A DNA stretch of 64,000 nucleotides from Cordilura impudica (Eukaryota > Arthropoda > Insecta > Diptera > Scathophagidae), in NCBI GenBank assembly GCA_963682025.1, contig OY821518.1, positions 127,414,582 to 127,478,581 of the forward strand, written 5' to 3'. Under the pieces are notes generated by a model. That model did no database searches. It saw only the letters and a program-made list of their open reading frames with translations, and was not told the DNA's origin. Positions within the stretch are counted from its first letter, which is position 1; every line of letters starts with the position of its first letter. Positions 11,973 through 23,144 of this stretch are shown here, piece after piece. Both the position numbers and the translations under genes were made by a program.

Positions 11973-12161
11973 AAATCCTATCATCAATGGCAAATAGTAT
12001 TTTGGATTCTGGCAGGTACTTATATTTCCGGTGCTCTTGTATATTTGTTAATGGGCACTGGTGAATTACAGACGTGGAATAATCCACCAGAACGTAAAAA
12101 AGTCTCAGATGTTAATGCGGAAGAAGGTCTGCCACTAAAAACTGAAAAAATTACAAATTAA
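11973..12161 (+). CDS. SLC17-type transporter, terminal exon with TM12 and tail
   Basis: The exon is in phase 0 after a T-rich acceptor (TTTTTTTTTCAG), with 62 codons and a TAA stop at 12159-12161. It encodes SYHQWQIVFWILAGTYISGA (the W-x-x-V-F-W-I segment beginning TM12), the rest of TM12, then GTGELQTWNNP. That last piece matches the G-x-G-E-x-Q-x-W-N signature just after TM12 in this family. A 25-30-residue charged cytoplasmic tail ends the protein. It lies 6.7 kb from the previous exon because of transposon insertions, but joins it cleanly in sequence and phase. Confidence 0.87.
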   Translation, partial: KSYHQWQIVFWILAGTYISGALVYLLMGTGELQTWNNPPERKKVSDVNAEEGLPLKTEKITN

Positions 12162-13627
12162 TCTTAAGAACAAAATCTTTTTTGTTTGATTTTAATGTAT
12201 TATACCTAACTAATGTATAGATTTAAAGAAGAAAATTAAAACAAAAAATAATCTACAGAGGTGCTCTATCCTTAAAAAAAAATAATTTAAAAAAAGTATA
12301 CGTACTGTATTAGCAACAATTTTATAAAATGAATACAACAAGAAGCAAATTTTATATATAGAAAATTTTAATAGATAAACCAACAAGTCTTTCAAATAAC
12401 CCCACCTTAGAAAAAATGAAAAAAAAATAACTAAAAAAACTTGCCTTAAAAAAAAAAAAAAAAAAATAAAATAAAAACATTAAGTTTTAATATGAAAGAC
12501 ATTATAATTTAGTAATAACTTTCAATATACAAATTAAGTACATAAGATATAATTAGATTTAATTAAAAGAATCATATTAAATGAACTGGTTTTCTTTATG
12601 CAAATGTTTGAGTTCATATTGAAAATTATCAAATGCTCTATATGTTACTCAAACAATCGTTAGAATTTATTTTTTTATAAATAGTGAAAACCAGAAATAA
12701 CTTAATTTTTCATTTGCTTCATCTAATTTTGAATATAATTTGTATCCAAACAAATAAGTCTTAATTATAAAATGCACAGTTAAGAATTTAATTATGGCAC
12801 AAATATATCACTCTATTGAATGTAATTATTATCATTAATTTTTAAATGTTAACGAAATATTGCAGTTCTTCGAAAATTACTTAAAAAAAATCTTAAATAA
12901 GTGGCCATCTGGTGTTGTGTCTGTGAAGAGTTGTAGAATTAAGTGCCAATAAATTAGAAGTACTAACCTTCATCAAATATTAGGGTTAATATTTAAGAGC
13001 ACAACACTTCTAGAACTTTGCAAGTGTGTAGCCTCCAAGCAGAATTATTCTGTAACAACCAGAACTTTAAAAAAAGCCATTGAAAAAAGCAAAAAAATCA
13101 GCCTAATTACCTGCATAAATTCTTAAAATAATATTAAAAATTTTTAAGTTTTTTGTACTTGGAATTTATTATTTTATCTATATAAGTAGGTATATTTTAC
13201 TTAATATCCAAGACAGCTATAGACTTTTGTTTGTTTTATATTAAGTATTTTTTCATGTCATATTTAATTTTTTGTTTAAATTAAAATATTGTTTTTATTA
13301 ATGATTAAATATCTTTAATATATTGTTTCATTTATATTATTTAGTGTATTATAAGTTTAGTTTTAAATTATAATTCATTATTATATTTATTGTAAGACAT
13401 TTAGTAATAAATACAATAAAAAAATAGCACTGTGACACTGCTAACAATTCAAGAAAAATGCCAATTCCTTAAAGAGAAATATATCTTTTTCAACAGATAG
13501 AAATTGTTTTTAATTTGAAATAGGATCCACATTTGTACTTGAATTCATAAACCCTTAATATCTCCATAAACATTATTTAAATTTTAAATGTCAATATCGA
13601 ATTTAAAACAGGTAAACGTATTAAAAT
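12162..13627 (+). other. 3' UTR and downstream flank of the transporter
   Basis: AT-rich, non-coding. Candidate AATAAA polyadenylation hexamers follow the stop at 12465-12470 (inside an A-rich run) and 12948-12953 (CCAATAAATTAG). Which one is used cannot be told from sequence. There is no convincing ORF to 13627. Confidence 0.4.
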
Positions 13628-13860
13628 CGGCTGTACCGAATATTTTGATACCCTCCACCCGTGTGCTGTACACATTATTATAACCAAGATTGTTAGCATT
13701 AAGAGATAAAAAAATGTATATGCATCGCTAATTAACAAACAAACAAAAATGTAAATAGGTGTGTTTACATTTATGCTTATTGCATAAAAATTAAAAAGCC
13801 CGAAAATACATAACATGGGGTACGTTCGTAAATGCAGTAGTTATGCATCACTGCAGCATA
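13628..13860. mobile_element. Hairpin-ended dispersed repeat (family E), copy 1
   Basis: Starts with the stem TCGGCTGTACCGA followed by GATACCCTCCACC, and continues to a GGTACGTTCGTAAATGCAGT block. The same order in reverse occurs at 17015-17245, so the two copies form an inverted pair about 3.6 kb apart. Non-coding. Confidence 0.6.
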
Positions 13861-15155
13861 ATAAAAGTAAAACGTTCAAAAAAGCATCACTTGGCAGCAG
13901 TGATTTACGTCAAAAGTTTTTTATGCAAACAATTGACAGTACGCCGCAAATTTTTGCAACTATGGCATCATTTAAATTACTGATACAAAAGAGCGCTAAG
14001 TTTAAAAAAATATTAAACATTGGTGCAGAATGGAAGAGTAAGTAGTGCATTATATAAAAATTGTTAATACAAATTTTAATAATATCGTTTTATTATTCCA
14101 AAGTAATTTTTTATTTTAATTTTTTCTTTTTCGTTTTAATTGATTTTTAATATCCAACAGTAGTTTCTTCTTTCTTTTAATTCTGTTTTTATTATAAGTT
14201 AACAAAAAGCTGTCATTTTTATTATAATAATATTGTAATGTAATAATTAGAAAAAAAATCCTGGATCCCATAAAATATATATATTTGTGATCCTTACACC
14301 AAGCGGAGTTGATATAGCGATGTCCGTCTGTCCGTCTGTGGAAATCACGATGACAACTTCAATCGGGCAGCTAAGGTCTTCGTTTGCATAAAAAAAGATT
14401 CATTGACTTTCTGAGAAGTTTTCTATTTCCAAATCGGTCGAATAGGGCCCGAGATATGAATGAAGAACTAAAAAAGGTCTTGAAAAAATATGATTTTTTA
14501 TGTTGTTCTTGTCACGATTACGGCCTCAATAGAACAGCTAGGGTGATTATTTTTAGTGAGAATGATTCACCAAGATCATGGAAAGTTTTCTGTTTCAAAA
14601 ATCATTAAAATCGGTGGAACAGGTCCAGGAAAATCTCTGAAAAAGTAAAAAAAATGACAAATATGAGGTTTCTATATTGTTCTTGTTTTTATTCTGAATG
14701 TTGTATTGTTGGCATAGCTGGACTTGTTGTTTTTGTGGTCGTTGTGGTAATAATATTATAAAAACTATCCCTCTGTAAATGTAAATTTTTTTTATCAACT
14801 CTGGCAGAAAAATTTTAAAGTTTCCATTGTTTTGGCATCACTAAAAAAATTTTTAAGATCATTTTTGTCATCGCCACGAGCCTGCCTGCAAACTTTAAGA
14901 TCGATTGGGTCCGGGAAAGGGGTTAAAAACCAATCCAAAATTTTTTCGAGAAGCAGACACTACGAGTTAATATAAAGGGAGTAAAAATTCACCAACATCT
15001 AAAGTAAATAATGTTAAAGTAAATAATGTTAATGTTAGTTGTTAATAAAAAAACAATGTAAATTTACCAAACAAAATTTTATGTATTAATTTATTTAAAG
15101 AAAAACACGAAAATAACTTTTGATGTTGTATTTTTTGTGTGTAATATTTACATTA
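13861..15155. other. Dispersed repeat remnants, no gene
   Basis: Contains a GTCCGTCTGTCCGTCTGTGG block at about 14322-14345 followed by two roughly 200-bp related segments (CCAAATCGGTCGAATAGG... and AAATCGGTGGAACAGG...). This layout is seen in non-autonomous repeats of flies. ORFs here are accidental and end at random stops. Confidence 0.35.
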
Positions 15156-16065
15156 GCGTGGCCCTTAACAAAAAAAAGTGTTCAAACTGTCGGTCTCACC
15201 CCCTAGAAATATGTGAATAGCAAAAAAACTTAGAAATACAAAGTTTTGGGCCAATCAGAAAACGTTTAGTCGTGGCGCAAAACGATTGAAAATTTCAAGT
15301 GTGTTTATATGAAGAAAATATGACTTTTTTTTCAGATTTTACGAAAATTTCGTTCTATAGTTTAATTTTTCCGACAAGCTGTTATATAATTCAGGATCAG
15401 TATTAAATTATCCCTTCAAAAGGCTATAAAACTTCAAAATCGAATAAAACCTCGCCAAGAAATAGCAAATGCCCCAGACCACTTTTGTGCCAAAAAAAAC
15501 TAGGTCATGAAATTTGATGGCATTTTTTTTCAACTTTGACAAATTGATTAAAGCCATCATTGTTTTTTGGTTTATATACTTATAAGTACTTAGATATGAA
15601 GTATTGTTTTATTACCACGTTGTTAACCTATTGCCCATTGAGACCGAAAATTGGAAATTTTTTTGATAAAATTTTTAAAACTCCTTTTTCAAGTTTGAAA
15701 AAATTTGCTTAAACAAAATTTAAAAAACTGAATCTATCACTTTAAGGTTTTATTAAATACATGTTGCAGATTAACTGTGTGAATTTTTAAGTAAATCCAT
15801 CTGCCACAATTTTTTTGACAAGGATTTAATTTTTGCGGATATCGAGAAAAATTCGATTTTTGTGAAATATTCTGTAAATGTACTCTTTCTAAATACTTTG
15901 TATCAAAAATTCATCACTTTTCTACTTTTAAATGTTATATTTTATCTTAATAGCCTAGGGTTTCGGAAAAAAATAATATGACTCCATTAACCCATTTGGA
16001 ATTGGGGTCACATATGACCCCAATCTAATAAAAGACAATTTATTAAAAAATCCAAATATTTTAAC
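15156..16065. mobile_element. Long-TIR element (family C), one arm
   Basis: Closely similar to the left arm of the element at 40939-42642. It begins GTGGCCCTTAA, then AAGTGTTCAAACTGTCGGTC, and ends at TAATAAAAGACAATTTATT. Only one terminus is present, so it is a truncated copy. Confidence 0.65.
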
Positions 16066-16809
16066 AAACAGAGTGTCACTTCATTTTGCTCAGTGTTGCT
16101 ATGCCACAGTAGATGGCACCGCAATTTTTGTTCTAATTAGCTTTGCAATCGTTATATCTATTTTAACATGAATGTCAACATTTTCAATTAGCAAACACAA
16201 CAATGTTAAAAGTATACACAGAGCTGAGTAAAGAAGATGCAATGTGTTTTTTTTTTGCTTTAAAAACAGTTCTACATAGTTATATAAAATTAGTGTTCTT
16301 CCTTACCTACAAAATATCTGATTGCGATCACATATAATTTTTAAAAATTGTTTATAATTACTAAAGCATTACTCTTGACATAAATACAAAATTGCACCTT
16401 TTAAATGTATAGCCACCCCACACAACCATTACCTTCGCAATGGAGGTAAGGGCGAGCTATTTAATTTGCAAAAACTTAAACTAAATTAATTAACTAATTA
16501 TGTCATATAACCGGAAACGCATGTATATAGGTATATAACCTAAATGCATGCTGATCAGCAACCACGATGACCAAAAAGCAAACACCGAAACATGTTTTCT
16601 TTTATCCGAAATAATAGAAAAGACGAAAACGATCATTCCTCGCTGGAGCGCGAATTACTAATGTGAGAGAGCTCTATATACCAACTCTTGGAATAAACAA
16701 AAATCCAGATCAAACCAAAGAATTTGCTGAAATATTTTGGTATTAAGTTTAACAAATTGTTTCTTTTTAAAATATTTTGTTTACATTTATTATTATCAAT
16801 ACTCAAATG
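16066..16809. other. No supported feature
   Basis: AT-rich sequence. I see no coding potential, tandem repeat or clear element terminus. Confidence 0.4.
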
Positions 16810-17245
16810 AGGTGGAAGGTATCAAAGATTCGGCCCAGCCGAATTTAACACTCTTACTTGTTTTAGAATCAAGATTTTCAATAATATTTGTTAATGTTAT
16901 TGTGGTGAACATGTTTTTTACCTTATGGAAAACGTTCTAAAAAGCAAACTCTGCGCAATTGTTGATCAGTAAGAAAGCATCTGCAACAGCTGATCACGCA
17001 TCAGTAACAAAACTTTGCATAACTGCCGCAGTGATGCACAAATTTACTGCATTTACGAACGTACCCATGTTTGTAATTCATTCAGCGTGGTAATGAGATT
17101 TCAAACATTCAATTACATATTTGTTTGTTGGTTTACTACCGATGCATACACATTTTTTTGCTTGTTATTGCACACATGTCAAAAAAAAAAAACAACTAAG
17201 AGTGTTAAATTCGGCTGTGCCGAATTTTTTGATACCCTCCACCTG
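16810..17245. mobile_element. Hairpin-ended dispersed repeat (family E), two fragments
   Basis: The motif TTCGGCCCAGCCGAA with adjacent AACACTCTTACTTGTTTT lies at 16830-16863. Its inverse, AGAGTGTTAAATTCGGCTGTG with CCGAATTTTTTGATACCCTC, lies at 17199-17241. The two termini face each other around a 380-bp interior that shares blocks with 13628-13860. Confidence 0.55.
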
Positions 17246-17612
17246 AGTCTTTAATTTTTAATTTTTAATTTCTAATTTTAAATTTTAAATTTCTAATTAT
17301 AAATTTTTAATTTTTAATTTTTTTTTTAATTTTTAATTTTTAATTTTAATTTTTAAATTTTTAATTTTTAATTTCCAAGTTTTAATTTTTAATTTCTAAT
17401 ATTTAATTTTTAATTTTAAATTTTAAATTTTTAATTTTTAATTTTTAATTTTTAATTTTTAATTTTTAATTTTTAATTTTTAATTTTTAATTTTTAATTT
17501 TTAATTTTTAATTTCTAATTTCTAATTTCTAATTTTTAATTATTAATTTTTAATTTTTAATTTTTAATTGTTAATTTCCAAGTTTTAATTTGTAAATTTT
17601 AAATTTTTAAAT
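17246..17612. repeat. (TTTTTAA)n array, diverged
   Basis: Degenerate heptamer array, TTTTTAA with variants such as TTCTAA and TTTCCAAG. It is the complement of the array at 1-1222. Confidence 0.85.
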
Positions 17613-18252
17613 AAATGGTGCGTGGTAAAGAAGAAGAAAGCATATATTTCAAAAATTCATAACTGCATTGTATTCTTAATTGGACCGGTTTCTGGCATTT
17701 CAGCCTTCATCAGCGATTTATTGAACATTGTGATAATTGTTATGTTTTTAATTGAATAGGTTGTTTCTATATGAAAATTTTTTCTACTTAGGGCGGCCGT
17801 GAGGTTTTGAACCGTGAACCTTCACATACACTCGTACTTGCACTTTTTGGTCAGCGCTTTAACACACTCACCTAAAGTCAGGCCTACGAGCAGTGTGGTT
17901 AGTTTTCAGTTTTCGTACCATACAGCTTTACTTTGTATTAATTTCAGAACATACAACTCTGTCCAAACAAACAATCGTTATTTTTGAATTTTTAATATTT
18001 TTTCTTTTTTTTTTTGCATTTTTACTTCTAATTTCCACTATTCTCAGTTTTCGTAAGAGTTGTCATATGTGATGTACGGTTTTTGTACATACCTACATAC
18101 GCACTTTACATATATTTGAGATGACGCTGTGAAGCGAAGAAAGATTTTTTTGTTTGTTAGATTTATAGTCATTTTTCAGACATATTGCAATTACTACTGT
18201 AATTAATATGCAATTTTTAATTTTGTTTAAATGGTGCGTGGTAAAGAAGAAA
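17613..18252. other. Segment bounded by 23-bp direct repeats inside the heptamer array
   Basis: Starts and ends with AAATGGTGCGTGGTAAAGAA(GAA), at 17613-17635 and 18229-18252, with (TTTTTAA)n on both sides. The direct repeats may be a long target duplication or one unit of a composite duplication. On the - strand it contains CTGATGA...GAAAC (17681-17716) and a tRNA-like B box (17800-17820). Confidence 0.6.
17793..17880 (-). tRNA. tRNA-Ser/Leu-like pseudogene or SINE head
   Basis: Read on the - strand, GAGTGTGTTAAAGCGCTGAC resembles the A-box/D-arm of type II tRNAs (GAGTGGTTAAGGCG). About 50 bases on, GGTTCACGGTTCAAAACC resembles a B box (GGTTCGANTCC). The acceptor ends do not pair properly, so it is not a functional tRNA. 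A tRNA-derived SINE remnant is the best reading. Confidence 0.35.
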
Positions 18253-18650
18253 AATTTTTAATTTTTAATTTTTATTTTTAATTTTTAATTTTTAATTTTT
18301 AATTTTTAATTTTTAATTTTTAATTTTTAATTTTTAATTTTTAATTTTTAATTTTTAATTTTTAATTTTTAATTTTTAATTTTTAATTTTTAATTTTTAA
18401 TTTTTAATTTTTAATTTTTAATTTTTAATTTTTAATTTTTAATTTTTAATTTTTAATTTTTAATTTTTAATTTTTAATTTTTAATTTTTAATTTTTAATT
18501 TTTAATTTTTAATTTTTAATTTTTAATTTTTAATTTTTAATTTTTAATTTTTAATTTTTAATTTTTAATTTTTAATTTTTAGTTTTTAATTTTTAATTAT
18601 TAATTATTAATTTTTAATTTTCAATGTTTAATATTTAATTTAAATTTTTA
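18253..18650. repeat. (TTTTTAA)n array
   Basis: Nearly perfect TTTTTAA heptamers over about 350 bp, decaying at the right edge. Confidence 0.93.
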
Positions 18651-19250
18651 ATTTTTAAGCTTAAATTATTAATTTTTATTTTTTCGTTATTCATTATTCA
18701 TTTTTCATCTTTCCTTACTCATTTTTCAATCTTAATTTTTCATATTCCATTTTTCAATTTTCATTTTCACTTTCCATATTCCATTTTTCATATTTCAGTT
18801 TCCATTTTAAATTTTTTAATTTTTCATCTTTCATTTTTTAATTTTCGTTATTCATTTTCCACTTTCCATTTTTAATTTTTCAATTTTCATTTTCCATTTT
18901 TCATTTTTAAATTTTCATTTTCCATTTTTATTTTTCATGTTTCAATTTTCAATTTCCATTTTTCATTTTTCAATTTTCATTTTCCATTTTTAATTTTTCA
19001 GTTTTCGTTTTCCATTTTTCATTTTCCGTTTTTCATTTTTCAATTTTCATTGTCCATTTTCCATTTTTCATTTTTCAACTATCATTTTTCATATTCCATT
19101 TTTCAATTTTCATTTTTCATTTTCCATTTCCAATTTTTCATTTTTCAATTTTCATTTTCCATTTTTCATTTTCATTTTCGTTTTCCATTTTTCATTTTTA
19201 ATTTTCTAATTTTCAATTTCCATTTTCTATTAGTCATTTTTCATTCTTCA

Positions 19251-19281
<31 letters not shown>

Positions 19282-19485
19282 CCATTTCCATTTTCCCTTT
19301 TTCAATTTTCATTTTCATTTTCCATTTTTCAATTTCATTTTCCATTTTCTATTCTCTATTTTTCATTTTCTATTTTACATTTTCCATTTTCCGTTTTTCA
19401 TTTTCCATTTTTCATTCTCCATTTTCCATTTTCATTTTCCATTGGAAAATTTCCATTTTTCTTTTTCATTTTTCCTTTCATATTG
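18651..19485. repeat. Pyrimidine-rich TTTTCATTTTCCA-type degenerate repeat
   Basis: An irregular repeat of TTTTTCA and TTTTCCA words with strong strand asymmetry (almost no G on the + strand). It directly continues the TTTTTAA array and may have evolved from it by substitution. It produces a Phe/His/Ser-rich open frame at 19050-19577 that I do not regard as a gene. Confidence 0.88.
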
Positions 19486-20285
19486 GCGATCTTTTTTATT
19501 ATAACGTGATAGCGATAAAAAAAATATGTGGCAATACTACTAACATGAGCTATGTTCTGTGTTCTTGGTATTGTTAATATATATGTATGCATATTATTTT
19601 TGTGGCATTTTTTTATGTTGTTGTACAATTATTATGTTCAACCACTAAACTGTTACAACAAACACACTGGGTTTTATGTTTTTTTTTTAGAGATATCTAC
19701 ATATTTTTGCTCGTATCTAATCAGAATGATGCCCGATGTAGCTCATTTTCAATACCAACCTGCTGAGAATTATGGCAAATGATATTTTTGAACCTTATCC
19801 AGTTAGATGGCTTTTTTTGTGAATGAGCGTGATTTCAACAGACAGACGGACATACGAACATCGCTGTATCGACTCGAGCTGTGATAAGGATCAAGAATTA
19901 GTTTTTCGATGCGTTACAAACGGAATGACAAACCTATATATACCCTCTGACACTGACGTGTGGAGGATATAAAAACAACAAAAGCAAGAAGCAATCAAAA
20001 ATGTACTTACATATCGATATGCACATGTACTATTACGCATAAAATTTTTTCGCTATTTTTAGATTTTGATATGAAATTTTATCCGATTATCTTTACATTT
20101 TGTACGTCGGTCCTCGGCACCAAAAGCAATTGGAAACCGCTGCATATTTTTAGCCGAAGTTGTACGATCTACTAGACAGACAGACAGATTGATAGACAGT
20201 CAGACAGAGGGACATCGTTAGATCGAATTCTCCTTTCATAAACATCAAGTTTTCATACAATTTCTGATATCATATACATATATAT
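19486..20285. other. Dispersed repeat remnants with GACAGACGGACAT blocks
   Basis: Two successive related segments contain CAGACAGACGGACATACG (19840-19860) and AGACAGACAGACAG...GGACATCG (20176-20215). A TATACCCTCTGACACTGACG stretch (19938-19960) is followed by GTGTGGAGGATAT. These resemble the interiors and ends of families D and E. No genes. Confidence 0.4.
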
Positions 20286-21010
20286 TAGGGTGACAGCCAT
20301 TTTTTTTTTTTTGGAATTTCTAAACGTGCGGGTCGGATTATTGTGACACTGGATCTAAAACTTTAGTGCGCAAAATTTGAGCCAACTAAGACAATGCTTT
20401 CCGGACGCGCATTTAGTTCATAGCTCAAATATTCATTTATATGTAAAAATTATAAAAAAAAATGATTTTTTACACAAATGTTGATATTAATAATTACGTT
20501 TCATTTAGATTAATTAATTAACCATAATCTAGAGCAAAGTATCTTTCTAATAAAACAAAACAATCTATTATAGTTTGAAAAACAGCCAAGTTATATCAAG
20601 CTCCCCAGTCAATATATGCGCCGCATACCACTTGATGAAGAAAATCGAGCTCACATTTTTAAAGACATTGGAAAAAATTTACAACAACAACATTTTTGCA
20701 TTCTCCTGATCCCAAAATGATTTTATGTAAAGTATTTGCATCTCGTCTAATTTTATGCCGTTCTAAATTAACGTCAAAACGATACGCATTTTTTATCACT
20801 ATTTCAAAATCTCCAATTTTAGTTTTTCAAAAATTTTGCTCAAGAAATTTACCGAAATCAACGATTGGACATTAAGGTCTTATTAACAAAATATATGTGA
20901 TTAAAAATGACAAATATTGTAGGTATCCTGTATTTAATTTTCTGAAATTAACACATGGGGTACTCTTGATGTCAAATTGACTCTATGAAAATCTATGCAT
21001 ATTTTCTTCA
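20286..21010. other. Possible element with a TTAGGGTGACAGCC end
   Basis: Begins TATATATTAGGGTGACAGCC after an AT-rich flank, like the TTAGGGTGGCCC ends of family C. The reverse complement GGCTGTCACCCTTAG occurs near 58079, but no matching right end is visible nearby. The extent is therefore a guess. Confidence 0.3.
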
Positions 21011-21759
21011 TCAGGATTTTTTTAAATAAAACAAATTTAATGTATTCATAAAATTCCTCAAATTTAATCGTTATTTTATGAAAATATTTAGATTAAATAG
21101 TTTTTATATTTAATACAGGATAATCAATTTGTATATCGAGGGCTTATATTCAGAAAGTGGAGTGAAAAAGACGTTAAGTTTGTTTATTTTACAATCTCAC
21201 TCACTCTTAATGAAAAAAAAAAAAAAAATACACACACAAAATAAATGGTGACGTCAAATTTTTGTGATATAGAAAACGGTAAAAAATATCTAAAAACCAA
21301 CTTTAGTCATTTTAAAATCTTACATATAGGCAGGTAAGCACATTTAACTTAAGAACGTTTTTGGCTTATCTGTACATGAACACACACATACATTACATTG
21401 CGCAGAAAAAAGTTGCTTTTTTTAATATTGTTATTATTATTAAATTTTGTTTTTTATACCACAAAAAAAATGTTTTTAATAAAAAAGCTGAAAAAGTCCG
21501 TGTTAAGCTGCGTTCATACGTGCACTCATAGAATGTTATTATATAATTTTTTTTTTGTATTTTTGGCAGCGTTAACTGTAATTTAAATATTTTACTTATT
21601 CTCATATTTTTTTGGTATTTTTGTAGCAAAAAAAAAAGCAAAAAAAATATTTCAACCACCTTCTCCTGTATGTTCACCACAACATAGCAAAGACATAAAC
21701 GAGCTCCACTATTTCTAGCAGTTCCTAAGAATTGATGATTTCCGTATTAGAAACGCCCT
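21011..21759. other. No supported feature
   Basis: AT-rich, with A-runs and T-runs. Overlapping ORFs on both strands (about 21393-21680) are low-complexity and show no domain. Confidence 0.4.
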
Positions 21760-21905
21760 ATTATAGAAGGTTTGTGTCTAAACTGAAACCACCTCGCAGT
21801 TTGAAATCCACTACATAGTTTTTGAAACTTAGAAAGGCCTTGTTGTAGGAGGTGTGTGTCTAAACTTAAACCACCTCGCAGTTTAAAATGCGCTGTATAA
21901 TTTTT
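21760..21905. repeat. Two tandem ~70-bp units
   Basis: TGTGTCTAAACTGAAACCAC followed by CTCGCAGTTTGAAAT recurs about 70 bp on as TGTGTCTAAACTTAAACCAC followed by CTCGCAGTTTAAAAT. Confidence 0.75.
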
Positions 21906-21927
21906 GATACCGGAAAAATTACACATG

Positions 21928-22047
21928 TACGCCCGTATTCATAATCAAATTCTAGCAGTGGGCTAACTTTTTTCCACAGGAAAATTTCAAAATTTGTATG
22001 AAAAAAAGTTAGCCAACTGCTAGAATTTGATTATGAATACGGGCGGT
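21928..22047. mobile_element. Short hairpin MITE
   Basis: About 120 bp with nearly perfect 40+ bp inverted ends: CGCCCGTATTCATAATCAAA...GGCTAACTTTTTT on the left and its reverse complement on the right, with a loop of roughly 30 bp. The RNA would form one long stem, as in foldback MITEs or microRNA-like precursors. No target duplication is certain. Confidence 0.8.
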
Positions 22048-22304
22048 GGTTTTTAACTGTTGTAAATATTAAAATTAGATTAATAAACCAAACGTCAGCT
22101 GTCTTCTGTGATCTAACGAGTAAATATCTCTTGCGTTATTTCTGCTATCGTCGTACGAGAAAATAATGTTTTGGATTGTCGAAATCTGCTAAATTCTTAA
22201 ATTGATTACCATATTATCTCAATGATAATAAATTTAACACCTAAATATAAGAATATCAACAGCGAAATGTAAAAAAGCTGCACGCAGAAAAGAGTAAAAT
22301 TCAT

Positions 22305-22469
22305 ATGTTTGAAGAAATTAAGAAACATTTTAAAAAGTTTAGTTCTCTAATTCCTCAAAACATAAAAATTCCACGAAACGTAGAATATCCACTTATTAAT
22401 GCGGAAATAGACTTAAGAAATTTTGAAAAAGATAGTTTAAATAATTACATCATAGAAGATGAAGACTAA
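22305..22469 (+). CDS. Small ORF of unknown function, 54 aa
   Basis: An ATG-to-TAA frame of 54 codons encodes a charged protein beginning MFEEIKKHFKKFSSLIPQNI and ending in an acidic NNYIIEDED tail. Unlike most ORFs in the window it has a balanced amino acid content (K, E, I, N, L) and no low-complexity runs, so it could be a real exon or a decayed gene fragment. No family is recognised. It lies between two MITEs, with no promoter or splice context I can defend. Confidence 0.25.
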   Translation: MFEEIKKHFKKFSSLIPQNIKIPRNVEYPLINAEIDLRNFEKDSLNNYIIEDED

Positions 22470-22779
22470 ATGTTAGATGCTATTGTATCATTATAGGGAT
22501 ATCACGTACTTTAAATTTGAAAGTAATTCCGCCAATATTATGGATCAGACGAACGGCTACTCGAAATATATCAGGCATTTTCTATACAATAGTGTGTAAA
22601 TGTATTTCAAGTTTGAGAAAATTTTACAGAAAATTTTATAGAAAGTTACATTTTTTAGAGTTGCAAATGTAAGAACAGTATTTATTTACGATTTCAGACC
22701 ATTAATAGTGAGGCGAGCGAACCACTACTCGAATAAGCTCGACGACTTTTCATACAATTTTATGCAAACATCCACTGTG

Positions 22780-23144
22780 TTGCACGTGTACTGCTAAAAA
22801 AACAGAACATGTTCTTCAAAGCGTACATCTAAAAATTCAAACATTATCCACTCGCGATCAAAAAAAAAAAAAAAACCAAATTAAATCATAAACAACATAT
22901 AAAATTTCTCTGTTTTCTATGTTATTACTATCTTTTTATTTTTATATTTTTCTATTTTTATTATTATCTTTTTATTTCCAGTTTTATATAACTGCTAATG
23001 AATTATTTTAGATTTTTTTAAATAAATTTGGTTGAAACAATTGTCGTGGATAATGTGGATCGCGAGTGGATAATGTTTTAATTTTTAGATGTACGTGTTG
23101 AAGAACATGTTCTGTTTTTTTTTTTTTTAGCAGTACACGTGCAA
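22780..23144. mobile_element. MITE with ~85-bp terminal inverted repeats
   Basis: The left end TTGCACGTGTACTGCTAAAA, then ACAGAACATGTTCTTCAA and ATCCACTCGCGATC, recurs as its reverse complement at about 23055-23144. The interior (22870-23040) is AT-rich. About 365 bp, non-coding. The flanks do not show an obvious target duplication. Confidence 0.8.

Larger units (their letters stand above)
4337..12161 (+). other. SLC17-type anion/phosphate cotransporter gene, 3' half (locus)
   Basis: The locus comprises four exons, 4337-4620, 4699-4831, 5032-5273 and 11973-12161, separated by introns of 78, 200 and 6,699 bp. All boundaries are GT/AG and the phases match, giving about 282 C-terminal residues. 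The family is the major facilitator SLC17/ACS group, often named putative inorganic phosphate cotransporter in insects. These are plasma- or vesicle-membrane symporters of 12 transmembrane segments and roughly 450-530 residues. About the second half (TM6 to TM12 plus tail) is visible, and the start codon and TM1-5 lie upstream of the window. The family call is firm from motif content, but substrate and orthologue are not resolvable. Intron 3 holds nested Helitrons and a long (AATAT)n tract. Confidence 0.85.

Noticed and set aside
13815..14045. 76-codon ORF starting in the family E repeat
   Set aside because: Starts inside a dispersed repeat whose other copies do not keep the frame.
17681..17716. 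Second hammerhead ribozyme
   Set aside because: CTGATGA and GAAAC are present, but the first pair of stem II is mismatched and stem I is weak; not strong enough for its own feature.
19050..19577. 175-codon Phe/Ser/His/Ile-rich ORF
   Set aside because: Pure product of the TTTTCATTTTCCA repeat; the reading frame is open only because the repeat lacks stops in that frame.
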